63,037 nt of DNA, taken from positions 1 through 63,037 of the forward strand of contig JBBTBX010000016.1 in NCBI GenBank assembly GCA_038043465.1, in the 5' to 3' direction. This stretch comes from SXRF01 sp038043465 (GTDB lineage Bacteria; Pseudomonadota; Alphaproteobacteria; Rickettsiales; SXRF01). Positions 50,512 to 59,169 of the stretch are shown piece by piece; position 1 is the stretch's first letter; each line of letters starts with the position of its first letter. Made by a program: the position numbers and the translations under genes. The notes below the pieces were generated by a model. That model made no database searches and was not told the origin of the DNA. It saw only the letters and a program-made list of their open reading frames with translations.

Positions 50512-53500
50512 CTACAACCCAATCAACTCCAGCAGCAGCTTCTTAACCGAAGAAATTTTATCGTTCAAATCCTTAAATTCATGGGTGAATACCAGCTTCT
50601 GATCGGGGCGGAATTTCAGGCGGCGCGGGTTACGCTCGATGTGTTTGAGCAATGCTTCCGGTTTAGGAAAATAGTTATTATGGAAGGAAATAACCGCACC
50701 TTTCGCGCCGGTATCAACGCGTTCAATGTTAGCTTTCCGGCATAGTAGTTTTAAATTAAGTGTGGTGATTAAGTGGCTTACTTCTTCCGGCATATCACCA
50801 AATCGGTCAACCAATTCTGCAGCAAAGCTGCTTATTTCTTCCTCAGTGTCCATTGCCGCCACGCGCCGGTATAAACCCAGCCGTAGCTGTAAATCATTTA
50901 CATATTCTTCGGGAATTAATACTGAAATACCAAGATTAATGGTCGGGCTGAATCCTTCTTCACTGATCGCTGATCGCTGTCCGCTGTCCGCTTTCAAAGC
51001 AGCCACTGCCTCCTCCAACATCTGCTGATAAAGCTCAATCCCAACTTCTTTAATATGTCCGGATTGTTCTTCGCCAACCAGATTGCCAAACCCGCGAATA
51101 TCCATATCGTGGCTGGCAAGGGTGAAGCCTGCGCCCAGCGTATCCAGAGTTTGCATTACTTCCAGTCGTTTTGTGGCGTTTTTGGTGAGTTCGCGGTGAT
51201 GGGGCAGGAGGAAATAAGCATAAGCCCGCGTTTTGCCACGCCCAACTCTCCCGCGCATCTGGTAGAGCTGTGCCAGCCCAAACAAATGAGCGTTATGGAT
51301 AATCATGGTGTTGGCGGTCGGTATATCCAGGCCGGATTCAATAATGGCGGTTGAGATTAATATGTCATATTTCCCGTCATAAAAATCATTCATGATGGAA
51401 TCCAACTCAGTAGCGGAAAGTTGCCCGTGCGCCACCGCGATTTTTGCTTCCGGCACCAGTTCGGCAATTTGTAATTTCAATTCGGCGATATATTTTATGC
51501 GCGGAGTTACCACGAAACATTTCCCGCTACGGTGCAACTCGCGCATTATTGCTTCACGGATAATTACCTGATCGAACGGTATCACAAAAGAACGTATGGC
51601 AAGGCGGTCAACCGGTGGGGTGGTAATCAGGCTTAAATCACGAACGCCGGTGAGAGCCATCTGCAAAGTGCGGGGAATTGGCGTAGCTGACAGCGTAAGC
51701 ACATGCACATCGGATTTTAATTCTTTCAGCTTTTCTTTCTGACCAACGCCGAAATGCTGCTCTTCATCGACAATAACCAGCCCTAGTTTTTTGAATTTTA
51801 TTTGTTTGGCGAGCAGCGCGTGCGTGCCGATTACTATATTAACCTCACCGCTTTCCAGCTTTTCCTTGGTGTCTTTCAGCTCTTTAGTAGTCGCCATGCG
51901 CGAAAGTTGGCGGATTGTTACTGGAAAACCTGCGAAGCGTTCGCGGAAATTACGGTAATGCTGGCGCGCCAGCAACGTGGTCGGACATACAAGAGCGACT
52001 TGCAAAGATGGAATTGAGGAATTGGGGAATTGAGGAATTGTAGAATAAGAATAATCTTTATCATTATTTTCTTCATTTCTCCAACTCTCCATTTCTTCAA
52101 TTCGTTGCATAGCAACCACAAATGCCGCCCTGAGCGCGACTTCGGTTTTACCAAAGCCGACATCGCCACAAACCAGCCTGTCCATTGGTTTTCCGGAGCG
52201 CAAATCTTCCAGAACATCGCTGATGGCGCGGGCTTGATCTTCGGTTTCCACATAGGGGAAGCGGGCGCAGAAATCATCATAAGAAACCTCCTGCGTATCT
52301 ATTATATTGCCTTTTTTTACCTGACGCTCAGCGGCAATCTTCAGCAGAGCTTCAGCGGCAATTTTTATGCGTTGTTTCAGGCGGGCTTTGCGGTTTTGCC
52401 ACGACGCTCCGCCAAGCTTGTCGAGCTGTATATTTTCATCGTCAAGCCCAAAGCGGGAGATTATTTCTATGTTTTCAACGGGAAGGAATAGTTTGTCATC
52501 ATCAGCATAAATTATTTTAAGGCAGGCATGCGCCGCGCCGGAAACCTCAAGGGTTATGAGTCCTTCAAAGCGGCCAATGCCATGTTCCTTATGCACCACC
52601 AGATCGCCTTCATTAAAGTTCGAAGCTTCCTGCATGAATACATCAGAAGTTTTTTTCTTTTTCACAGCGCGGGAAATGCGTTCGCCGAGAATATCCTGTT
52701 CACTGAAAATATATAAATTCTCAGTTTCAAAGCCATGCTCAAGTGGCAGTACCGCAAGACCAATGGTTTTGCCTTTGATGCTTTTGTTTTCCTGCCAATT
52801 TTCGATCCTGATGCTATGAAAACCATGTTCCATCAGCAATGTTTGCAGACGTTCGCGAGAGCCATTCGAGAAGCAGGCAATCATGATTGCTTTACCTTCT
52901 TCCGCCTTGGTTTTTAGCTGCATGAAAGGCGAATTGTCTGTCTGTCCCTGCGAAAAACGAAGGGTAGGGCGAAGGTTTAAAGGTATGGAATTTATACTTG
53001 CTGCTTCATTAAACTGTGAAAAAGTTAAATTATCATATTCGGTTAAAAGCTTTTCCCAATCGTTTTTCATTATAAAAAAACTGTCCGGCAAGATGGGATT
53101 ATAAATTGCGCCGCCGGCGAAACTATTTTTCCTAGAAGTTATTCCAATCGCAGCTTTCCTTGCCTCATAATAATCAAGGATTGCTTCCTGCCGTTCGGAC
53201 ACAGCGTTCTGTACTTCACTATCCAAGGTTATGAGCGTATTCGGGCAATAATCGAGCAATGTATTGCATTGTCCATAAAATAACGGCAACCAATGTTCCA
53301 TTCCCGCATAGTTTGTATTTTGTGAAATCGCCTCATAAAGAGGGTCTTCCTTGCTTACCGCGCCGAATAAATCGCGGTAGTTTTCCCGGAAGCGGGAAAT
53401 TGATTTTTCGCTAAGTATTACTTCACTCATTGGCGAAAGAGTGATTTTATCAACAGTGCTACTGCTTAATTGCGTCATCGGTTCAAAGGATTTCAGGCTT

Positions 53501-54093
53501 TCTACCTCGTCTCCGAATAAATCGATGCGCACCCCATCAGCCATACCGGCAGGGATTATATCAATAATGCCACCGCGCAAAGCAAACTCGCCGGATTCCA
53601 TTGCTTTTCCCGCCCGCCTGTAACCTTGCGATGACAGGTATGAAGTCAGTTCATCAATTTTCAATTTATCTCCACGCTTCACCGAAAAAGAGATATTCTG
53701 CAACGCTTCTCTGGGAAGAAGTTTTTGCAAAACAGCATTAACTGTAGTCAGAATTATCAGGTTTTTCTTATCTCGTTTTCCTGTGGTAAGCCTCTCCAAA
53801 ACCTTTAGCCTTTCTGCCATTATGGCAGGGCGAGGGGAGGCGCGGTCATAAGGCATCGTGTCCCATGCCGGGAATGTCAGTATCTCTGTATCAGGAGAAA
53901 AAAAGTTTAGACATTGCGCCAGTGATTCCAGTGTCCGGTCATTAGTTGCAATATGCAGAATAGCTTGTGGTGCCGGAAGCGGTGAAAGCTTGCCTTGGAT
54001 AAGACGGGAAATGGCAAAAGCCTGCGCGCTAGCGGGAACGCCAGATAGTGTGGTGGAAATGGTGGTCACTTGTTGTTGGTTGATCGCATGCAT
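50512..54093 (-). CDS. mfd: transcription-repair coupling factor Mfd
   Basis: Translocase that removes stalled RNA polymerase and recruits UvrA. 1193 aa. UvrB-like N-terminal modules (FPAWDTMPYDRASP; GGIIDIIPAG), the RNA-polymerase-interaction domain (EGDLVVHKEHGIGRFEGL), helicase motifs (Walker A VCGDVGFGKTEVALRA, DEEQHFG, TLSATPIPRTLQ), RG motif (QMRGRVGRGKTRAY) and C-terminal domain are complete. Two repeat-derived inserts: residues about 664-695 between Walker A and LVCPTTLLARQH, and about 1034-1045 (SGQRSAISEE). The start overlaps the vapC stop by one base (TAATG). Confidence 0.97.
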   Translation of the reverse strand: MHAINQQQVTTISTTLSGVPASAQAFAISRLIQGKLSPLPAPQAILHIATNDRTLESLAQCLNFFSPDTEILTFPAWDTMPYDRASPRPAIMAERLKVLERLTTGKRDKKNLIILTTVNAVLQKLLPREALQNISFSVKRGDKLKIDELTSYLSSQGYRRAGKAMESGEFALRGGIIDIIPAGMADGVRIDLFGDEVESLKSFEPMTQLSSSTVDKITLSPMSEVILSEKSISRFRENYRDLFGAVSKEDPLYEAISQNTNYAGMEHWLPLFYGQCNTLLDYCPNTLITLDSEVQNAVSERQEAILDYYEARKAAIGITSRKNSFAGGAIYNPILPDSFFIMKNDWEKLLTEYDNLTFSQFNEAASINSIPLNLRPTLRFSQGQTDNSPFMQLKTKAEEGKAIMIACFSNGSRERLQTLLMEHGFHSIRIENWQENKSIKGKTIGLAVLPLEHGFETENLYIFSEQDILGERISRAVKKKKTSDVFMQEASNFNEGDLVVHKEHGIGRFEGLITLEVSGAAHACLKIIYADDDKLFLPVENIEIISRFGLDDENIQLDKLGGASWQNRKARLKQRIKIAAEALLKIAAERQVKKGNIIDTQEVSYDDFCARFPYVETEDQARAISDVLEDLRSGKPMDRLVCGDVGFGKTEVALRAAFVVAMQRIEEMESWRNEENNDKDYSYSTIPQFPNSSIPSLQVALVCPTTLLARQHYRNFRERFAGFPVTIRQLSRMATTKELKDTKEKLESGEVNIVIGTHALLAKQIKFKKLGLVIVDEEQHFGVGQKEKLKELKSDVHVLTLSATPIPRTLQMALTGVRDLSLITTPPVDRLAIRSFVIPFDQVIIREAIMRELHRSGKCFVVTPRIKYIAELKLQIAELVPEAKIAVAHGQLSATELDSIMNDFYDGKYDILISTAIIESGLDIPTANTMIIHNAHLFGLAQLYQMRGRVGRGKTRAYAYFLLPHHRELTKNATKRLEVMQTLDTLGAGFTLASHDMDIRGFGNLVGEEQSGHIKEVGIELYQQMLEEAVAALKADSGQRSAISEEGFSPTINLGISVLIPEEYVNDLQLRLGLYRRVAAMDTEEEISSFAAELVDRFGDMPEEVSHLITTLNLKLLCRKANIERVDTGAKGAVISFHNNYFPKPEALLKHIERNPRRLKFRPDQKLVFTHEFKDLNDKISSVKKLLLELIGL
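50960..50993. repeat. short tandem tract inside mfd
   Basis: TGATCGC and TGTCCGC units in tandem (two each). They are translated in frame in the Mfd C-terminal part as DSGQRSAISEE. Confidence 0.6.
52008..52102. repeat. palindromic element inside mfd helicase domain
   Basis: Left arm of GGAATTGAGGAATTGGGG units, right arm with CAACTCTCC and CTTCAATTC units in inverse, AT-rich centre. It encodes about 31 residues (ESWRNEENNDKDYSYSTIPQ and on) between the P-loop helix and motif Ia. Confidence 0.8.
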
Positions 54094-54470
54094 TAGAGAG
54101 TAAATATTTTCACTGGATAGTCAGTTAATTTTTTGTCGCAGGTAATTAAAGTCATATTCTCGGTCATTGCTTGCGCTATCAGCATACGATCAAATGGATC
54201 GCCATGATTTACAGGAATTTTACGTAATGTGTGAATATAAGCTTCCTTGATAGATAAACAATTAAATCCTAAATTTGGCAGCTCCAGAAAAAAATTATCA
54301 GGAAGTGTTATTTTTTCTTTTGCCTCCTTTATAACTAATTCCCATACACATATTACACTATAGGAGACATCAAAATCTTTATTTTGCAGTATATCAAGAA
54401 TTTCTTTTGGCAGTTTTTTATCAAGAGTTGCTGCCCAGAGCAACACATGCGTATCAAGCAAATATCTCAT
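54093..54470 (-). CDS. vapC: VapC-type PIN-domain ribonuclease toxin
   Basis: 125 aa. PIN-domain acidic residues are visible: Asp in YLLDTHVLLW, Glu in VCVWELVIKEA-type helix (ICVWELVIK), Asp in GDPFDRMLIAQA, and Asp near TCDKKLTDY. It is expected to cleave tRNA or rRNA. It overlaps its antitoxin by 4 bases and its stop overlaps the mfd start by one base, so mfd translation may depend on it. Confidence 0.9.
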   Translation of the reverse strand: MRYLLDTHVLLWAATLDKKLPKEILDILQNKDFDVSYSVICVWELVIKEAKEKITLPDNFFLELPNLGFNCLSIKEAYIHTLRKIPVNHGDPFDRMLIAQAMTENMTLITCDKKLTDYPVKIFTL

Positions 54471-54706
54471 TTTTTATTTGTCTCTTCAAAACCAAACCAT
54501 TCATCAGGCATTGGTTCATCAAAATCTGCAGGGATTTTAATTTTTCCTTTGAAGATTCCAAGTTTTCGTGGCTCAGAATCAGTATATTGTACAAGACGAG
54601 CAACAGGTTTCCCTGCCCGCATGATGACAATATCTTCTCCTGCTTCTACTTGTTGAATAAGGCTGGATAAGTTCGTCTTGGCTTCATGTATGTTAAAATT
54701 AAGCAA
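54467..54706 (-). CDS. Phd/YefM-type antitoxin
   Basis: 79 aa. The start is set at a TTG (54706) because AGGAG lies 7 bases upstream and the protein then begins just before the family motif NIHEAKTNLSSLI. The rest (VEAGEDIVIMRAGKPVARLV) is the Phd/YefM DNA-binding fold, and the C-terminal tail (MPDEWFGFEE) binds the toxin. It is paired with the VapC-like PIN toxin. Confidence 0.88.
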   Translation of the reverse strand: MLNFNIHEAKTNLSSLIQQVEAGEDIVIMRAGKPVARLVQYTDSEPRKLGIFKGKIKIPADFDEPMPDEWFGFEETNKK

Positions 54707-54832
54707 AATATGCACTCCTAATAGATACTTATAGCATGAATTAGCTAACTTAGTCAATACATACGGTCGGCAATAAAATAAAATTTAATATTCTTATAAC
54801 CCATTGATTTCTCTTATCACCCCTCATTTGCT

Positions 54833-54865
54833 CTTGTCACCCCGTTATAAAAACGGGGTGACAAG
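54833..54865. repeat. perfect 14-bp hairpin
   Basis: CTTGTCACCCCGTT (54833-54846) pairs with AACGGGGTGACAAG (54852-54865) around ATAAA. It is placed at the broken 5' end of the remnant gene. Confidence 0.88.
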
Positions 54866-55078
54866 AAAAACCTTAAGATTGCTGGAGCAATCCTTGCGAC
54901 TGGTGCTGTGGTTATGGGTGCAATCAAGGCTTTTACTGCCAAGGGAAAGGCAGAGACGCATAACGCTTGGTCTGAGAAAGTTTTGTCACGTATGGAAGAG
55001 AATGAAAAGGTTGGTCACGCCACTGCTGTTACAGAACAACGCACCAAAGATGCACAAGCTGCTTTGCAGAAAGCGTAG
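54851..55078 (+). pseudogene. 5'-truncated small membrane-protein remnant
   Basis: An open frame of 75 codons reads (after the hairpin) NLKIAGAILATGAVVMGAIK, then AFTAKGKAETHNAWSEKVLS, MEENEKVGHATAVTEQRTKD and AQAALQKA before a stop. The coding quality looks good: one hydrophobic helix and a charged coiled helix. A TAA in the hairpin loop cuts the frame, and no start codon occurs before GTG/ATG well inside the hydrophobic helix. The simplest reading is a small gene whose 5' end was lost or replaced by the hairpin element. The family is not recognised. Confidence 0.5.
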
Positions 55079-55103
55079 TGTATATACAAGTCAGACATAT
55101 CAA

Positions 55104-55370
55104 TTAAAAAAGTTCACTGTGACTGCCAGTTCTGGCTAAAAGCAATTCATCATCCGTTATTATATAGATCAGCAACCAGTCTGGCGTAATATGGCACTCG
55201 CGATAACCTTTCCAATTTCCAATCAGGGCGTGGTCAGAATATCTAACATCTAATTTTTCGTTTTTAGATAATTTTAAAGTTATTTCACCAAGCTTGGAGA
55301 TATCAAAATTGCCACGCCTCAAACGCTTTATATCACGTTTAAAAGCATTCGATTCACGGACAGTCAGCAT
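55104..55370 (-). CDS. YafQ-family mRNA interferase toxin
   Basis: 88 aa. SNAFKRDIKRLRRGNFDISKL at the N-terminus and DHALIGNWKGYRECHITPDWLLIY in the core are YafQ hallmarks. The His/Asp catalytic set (DHAL, HITPDWLLIY, and the His in the tail TGSHSELF) is intact. It overlaps the RelB/DinJ-like antitoxin by one base. Confidence 0.92.
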   Translation of the reverse strand: MLTVRESNAFKRDIKRLRRGNFDISKLGEITLKLSKNEKLDVRYSDHALIGNWKGYRECHITPDWLLIYIITDDELLLARTGSHSELF

Positions 55371-55633
55371 TATAAATTACGCCAGCTGGCAAAAAGATCT
55401 TCTATATTATCAAATCTTTCGCCTTCACCTCTTTCCAGTTCTTCCATAGCGGCTATGGTTTCCGCGTTTGGACGCTTGGCGCGTGGTTGAAAAGGTATTG
55501 CCCCTTCATTGACACTTTGCTGCAAGAACATGCGCACAGCGTCTGAAAGCCCCAGCCCCATGCTGGCAAATAATGCCTCTGCATCATGCTTTAAGTTAGC
55601 GGAAATACGCATTTGTATAGTTTCATTTGCCAT
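55370..55633 (-). CDS. RelB/DinJ-family antitoxin
   Basis: 87 aa. The N-terminal ribbon-helix-helix (TIQMRISANLKHDAEALFAS, GLGLSDAVRMFLQQSV) and C-terminal toxin-binding tail match DinJ. It precedes the YafQ homologue with a one-base stop/start overlap. A TAATGTAATGTAAT-like direct repeat 30-50 bases upstream may be its operator. Confidence 0.9.
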   Translation of the reverse strand: MANETIQMRISANLKHDAEALFASMGLGLSDAVRMFLQQSVNEGAIPFQPRAKRPNAETIAAMEELERGEGERFDNIEDLFASWRNL

Positions 55634-55701
55634 GATAATAACCTCATTTGCAATTAATTGTCATTACATTGTAATGTAATATACTGTGTTTTGCAATACA
55701 A

Positions 55702-55971
55702 TTATAGTTTATGGCTATAATCCTTCAGTAATTCTAAAATTGGCATATATTCCGGATTTTTAGGTGGCAGTTTTCCCACCAACCAATCCCATATATCAGC
55801 GTCATTTTCATCGAGCAATTGTTCATAAACATCAATTGTTGCTATATCCATTTTATCAAGGTTCTCATCGGCAAAACTGCCTAAAATCAGGTCAGTTTCT
55901 TTCCAGCCTCTATGCCAGCTGCGGTAGCGTAGGCGTTTTAAGCGGGTATCATCTTTCATAAAACAATTCAT
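55702..55971 (-). CDS. sdhE: succinate dehydrogenase FAD assembly factor SdhE
   Basis: Helps attach FAD covalently to SdhA. 89 aa. The conserved RYRSWHRGWKETDLILG holds the R-G-x-x-E motif, and the later ENDADIWDWLVGK is also typical. An ATG four codons in is an alternative start. Its place between mfd and recG is conserved in alphaproteobacteria, although here toxin-antitoxin genes and a PAS-GGDEF-like gene have entered the block. Confidence 0.93.
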   Translation of the reverse strand: MNCFMKDDTRLKRLRYRSWHRGWKETDLILGSFADENLDKMDIATIDVYEQLLDENDADIWDWLVGKLPPKNPEYMPILELLKDYSHKL

Positions 55972-56053
55972 AGTATTAAAAGGTTAATACTTTATTCATA
56001 CTGGCAGGTTAAGATAATATACTAAAATTTACAAGTGTAGGGTTTTAAAACTT

Positions 56054-56956
56054 ATGCCTATAGACTATCGTACTAATGATGCAGTAATAACAATTTGCCA
56101 GAATAATAAGGCAGGAGTGGTTACAATCAGTGAAGTAAATGATGCGGCAAGCAACATCATAGGTTTTAGTGTATCTGAACTGCTTAATCAACCGCTCTCT
56201 TCTATCCTTCCAAAGCGTATATCTGAACTACTGGTGGAGTATACTGATTTCGAAAACGATACTAACGATGTTGGTTCGGTGCTGTCCAAGGTACAAAGCT
56301 TTAGCATTGTTGGCAAAAATGGTCACGAGAAGGCTTATAGAATTAAAATACTTCGTGTAGAATCATCAGCTAATCTGGCGTTTTTTTCGCTGGTGCTGCA
56401 AGATACTCTGGATTCCAGAAAAAGTGATGCTGCCCGTAAAGTTATCAAGGATAATTTTAAAGGGCATGAATCGCTGGATGTACAGACACAGCTTCCCAAC
56501 AGGGCTTCCATAATTAAAGATATAGAACTGGCAAAACATCATGGTAACAGCAATAATATGTTATCGTGTTTTGCTGTTCTGCAGATTGATGGTTATAACA
56601 AATTAGTGTCGGAAAAGGGAAATACGGTTGGTAGCGAATTGCTTAAATATGTTGCCACTCTAGCGGGCAGGAGCCTGCGCCCTGATGATATAGTTGGTAT
56701 CATCGGCGATGGGCGAGTTGGCGTGTTGCTGGTTGATATTACCCGTGGTTCTGAACGTCTGGTTTTAAACAGGCTGCGTTGGCAGGTTGTCGCAAATCCA
56801 TATATTGATTCCAGCCAGAATTCAAATGGATTAAGTGTCAGCATTGCCTTCTATGCCATATCCGGTGGCAAAAGCACCGAAAAGACAGTTGAACAATGTG
56901 AAGCAGCACTTGATAAACTCAGTGCGCCTAACACACTTGTTGACGCTGCTGCCTAG
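56054..56956 (+). CDS. PAS plus degenerate GGDEF-domain protein
   Basis: 300 aa. The PAS domain covers about residues 10-125 (ISEVNDAASNIIGFSVSELLNQPLSS). A GGDEF-like fold covers about 140-290 (TQLPNRASIIKDIELA, LQIDGYNKLVSEKGNTVGSELL, VGIIGDGRVGVLL). The signature GG(D/E)EF is GDGRVG, so diguanylate cyclase activity is unlikely. A regulatory or binding role is more likely. It is cytoplasmic, without membrane segments. It diverges from sdhE and lies 32 bases before recG. Confidence 0.8.
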   Translation: MPIDYRTNDAVITICQNNKAGVVTISEVNDAASNIIGFSVSELLNQPLSSILPKRISELLVEYTDFENDTNDVGSVLSKVQSFSIVGKNGHEKAYRIKILRVESSANLAFFSLVLQDTLDSRKSDAARKVIKDNFKGHESLDVQTQLPNRASIIKDIELAKHHGNSNNMLSCFAVLQIDGYNKLVSEKGNTVGSELLKYVATLAGRSLRPDDIVGIIGDGRVGVLLVDITRGSERLVLNRLRWQVVANPYIDSSQNSNGLSVSIAFYAISGGKSTEKTVEQCEAALDKLSAPNTLVDAAA

Positions 56957-56988
56957 ACGAAACAACAATAATATTATAATCTGCCGGA

Positions 56989-59112
56989 ATGCGGCATGAA
57001 ATCCTGAATTATTTATTTTCGCAGGTAACGCGGGTGAAGGGCGTTGGTGGCTCTACGTCCGAGGCTTTGTGCCGTCTTCTTCCAGTATCAACCGCTATTG
57101 CCGGAGCAAAAATACCGATTGTCCGCGATTTGTTGTTCCATCTGCCGGTTGGTTTGCTCGACAGGCGTTTTACCTGTCCTTTGGTTTCCGCGCCGGATGG
57201 GGTGATTGCCACTTTTGTGGTTACGGTGGAAACGCACCAACCACCGCCAGCAAGCGCGAGGCGTTATGGCAAAAAACCCTATAAAGTTATTTGCTCCAAT
57301 GAGACTGGCGATATTGCCCTGATATTTTTTAATCCACGTGAGGATTATCTGAAACAAGCCCTTCCTGTGGGGCAGCAGCGCGTGATAAGCGGACGCACCG
57401 AGAAGTTTGATTATCGTTTGCAGATGACGCATCCCGACATAATTACCACGGTTGATAAGCTCGCTGATGTGCAGAAACCGGAGCCGGTTTATCCGCTGAC
57501 ATTAGGGCTGACCAGCAGGCGTATTTATAAATTAGTGACAGAAGCACTGGAAAAAACTCCGGAACTTCCCGAGTGGATAGCACCGGAAACTCTTGCTGGA
57601 AAAAACTGGAAAAGCTGGAAACAGTCCCTAATATCGGCACATAACCCGCAAGCGCAGGAGGATTTACAGCCTGTTTCCACGGCAAAGATGCGCCTTGCCT
57701 ATGATGAAATGCTGGCGAACCAGCTGCATCTTTCGATGCTTCGCCGTAACCGCCAGCAGCAAGCAGGGGAAAAAATAACAGGTACAGGTGGGCTTACCGA
57801 GATTTTACTGCGCGAATTGCCATATGCGCTCACCGGCGGTCAGGTGTCAGTTCTAAAGGAAATTGCCGATGACATAGCTTCCGGCAACCGCATGGGAAGA
57901 TTGCTGCAAGGCGATGTTGGCAGTGGTAAAACCATAGTTGCGTTGCTCTCCATGCTGCGGGCAGTGGAGCAGGGTTTGCAATGCGCGCTTATGGTTCCCA
58001 CCGAAATTGTCGCCAGTCAACATTTTGAAGTTATATCAAACCTCACCGCAAATCTGCCGGTATCAGTTGCCATGCTATCTGGGCGGATAAAAGGCAAAGA
58101 GCGCAAGGAAATTCTCGATAATCTGGCAAGCGGTAGAATTAATATTATAATTGGCACGCACGCCCTGTTTCAGGAGGCTGTAGAATTTTCCAATCTGTCA
58201 TTTATCGTGATTGATGAGCAGCATCGTTTTGGTGTCAACCAACGCATGGCACTCTCAAGCAAAGGCAATGCACCGCATGTTCTGCACATGACGGCAACGC
58301 CGATTCCGCGCTCACTTACCATGACTCTATATGGTGATATGGAATGTTCGCTGCTGAAGGAAAAACCTGCCAAACGACAAGCTATAACTACTCGTGTTAT
58401 TCCACTATCGCGTTATGATGAGATAATGGAACGCCTGAAATCAGCACTTGAGCGCGGGGAAAAAGCCTATTGGATTTGTCCGCTGATCGAGGATAATTCC
58501 AATCAGGATAGTTTAAATATTACACCGGAAAATGACATAGCTGCTGCAAAATCGCGCTACACAGAATTCAAAGCTCGTTTTGGTGATGTTGTTGGCATTG
58601 TGCATGGTCAGATGAAAGGCGAAGAGCGCGACGAGATCATGCACGATTTTGCTACCGGCAAAACTCGCTTGCTGGTCGCCACTACCGTGGTGGAAGTTGG
58701 AGTGGATGTGCGTGATGCCACTATTATTGTTATTGAAAAAGCCGAGCGTTTTGGGCTGTCACAACTTCACCAATTGCGTGGACGGGTGGGACGTGGTGAT
58801 AAAGCCAGTGCCTGCGTTTTGCTTTGTTCAGATAGTGCAGGGGAGGTGGCGCAGTCACGCCTCTCAATTTTGCGCGAAACAGAAGATGGATTCCGCATAG
58901 CTGAGGCTGACCTTGCCATTCGTGGCGGTGGTGATTTGCTAGGAACAAGGCAAAGTGGACTTCCACGCTTCATTTTTACTGATTTATTTGAACATCAGGA
59001 GCTTTTAGAGCAGGCGAGGGCGGATGTAACGCAGTTTATGGACGGCGAAAACTCTATGGAAAGCAAGCGTGGCACTGCTTTTAAAGTATTATTGCAGTTG
59101 TTTGGGTATTAA
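56989..59112 (+). CDS. recG: ATP-dependent DNA helicase RecG
   Basis: Remodels stalled replication forks and branched DNA. 707 aa. Wedge/OB domain (about 55-170), helicase core with Walker A QGDVGSGKTIVALL, DEQHRFGVNQRMAL, MTATPIPRSL and the motif-VI region HQLRGRVGRGDKAS, and the C-terminal GGGDLLGTRQSG. It is complete, with no repeat insertion seen. It probably shares an operon with the PAS-GGDEF-like gene. Confidence 0.97.
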   Translation: MRHEILNYLFSQVTRVKGVGGSTSEALCRLLPVSTAIAGAKIPIVRDLLFHLPVGLLDRRFTCPLVSAPDGVIATFVVTVETHQPPPASARRYGKKPYKVICSNETGDIALIFFNPREDYLKQALPVGQQRVISGRTEKFDYRLQMTHPDIITTVDKLADVQKPEPVYPLTLGLTSRRIYKLVTEALEKTPELPEWIAPETLAGKNWKSWKQSLISAHNPQAQEDLQPVSTAKMRLAYDEMLANQLHLSMLRRNRQQQAGEKITGTGGLTEILLRELPYALTGGQVSVLKEIADDIASGNRMGRLLQGDVGSGKTIVALLSMLRAVEQGLQCALMVPTEIVASQHFEVISNLTANLPVSVAMLSGRIKGKERKEILDNLASGRINIIIGTHALFQEAVEFSNLSFIVIDEQHRFGVNQRMALSSKGNAPHVLHMTATPIPRSLTMTLYGDMECSLLKEKPAKRQAITTRVIPLSRYDEIMERLKSALERGEKAYWICPLIEDNSNQDSLNITPENDIAAAKSRYTEFKARFGDVVGIVHGQMKGEERDEIMHDFATGKTRLLVATTVVEVGVDVRDATIIVIEKAERFGLSQLHQLRGRVGRGDKASACVLLCSDSAGEVAQSRLSILRETEDGFRIAEADLAIRGGGDLLGTRQSGLPRFIFTDLFEHQELLEQARADVTQFMDGENSMESKRGTAFKVLLQLFGY

Positions 59113-59122
59113 CAAAAATATC

Positions 59123-59151
59123 TTGCATATGGTTGTATGCATGTGTATAAT
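59123..59151 (+). promoter_or_regulatory. strong promoter with operator-like palindrome for the HigA-like gene
   Basis: TTGCAT (59123-59128), a 17-base spacer and a perfect TATAAT (59146-59151). The spacer region holds TGCATA (59124-59129) and TATGCA (59136-59141), an inverted repeat well placed for autorepression by the downstream HTH protein. Confidence 0.7.
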
Positions 59152-59169
59152 AGCATGAGAAAAATGAAC

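Larger units (their letters stand above)
54707..55103. other. nearly 400-base gap with a hairpin and a broken gene remnant
   Basis: Holds the antitoxin promoter region, a strong 14-bp hairpin (54833-54865) and a start-less open frame (54851-55078). Nothing else was seen. Confidence 0.5.
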
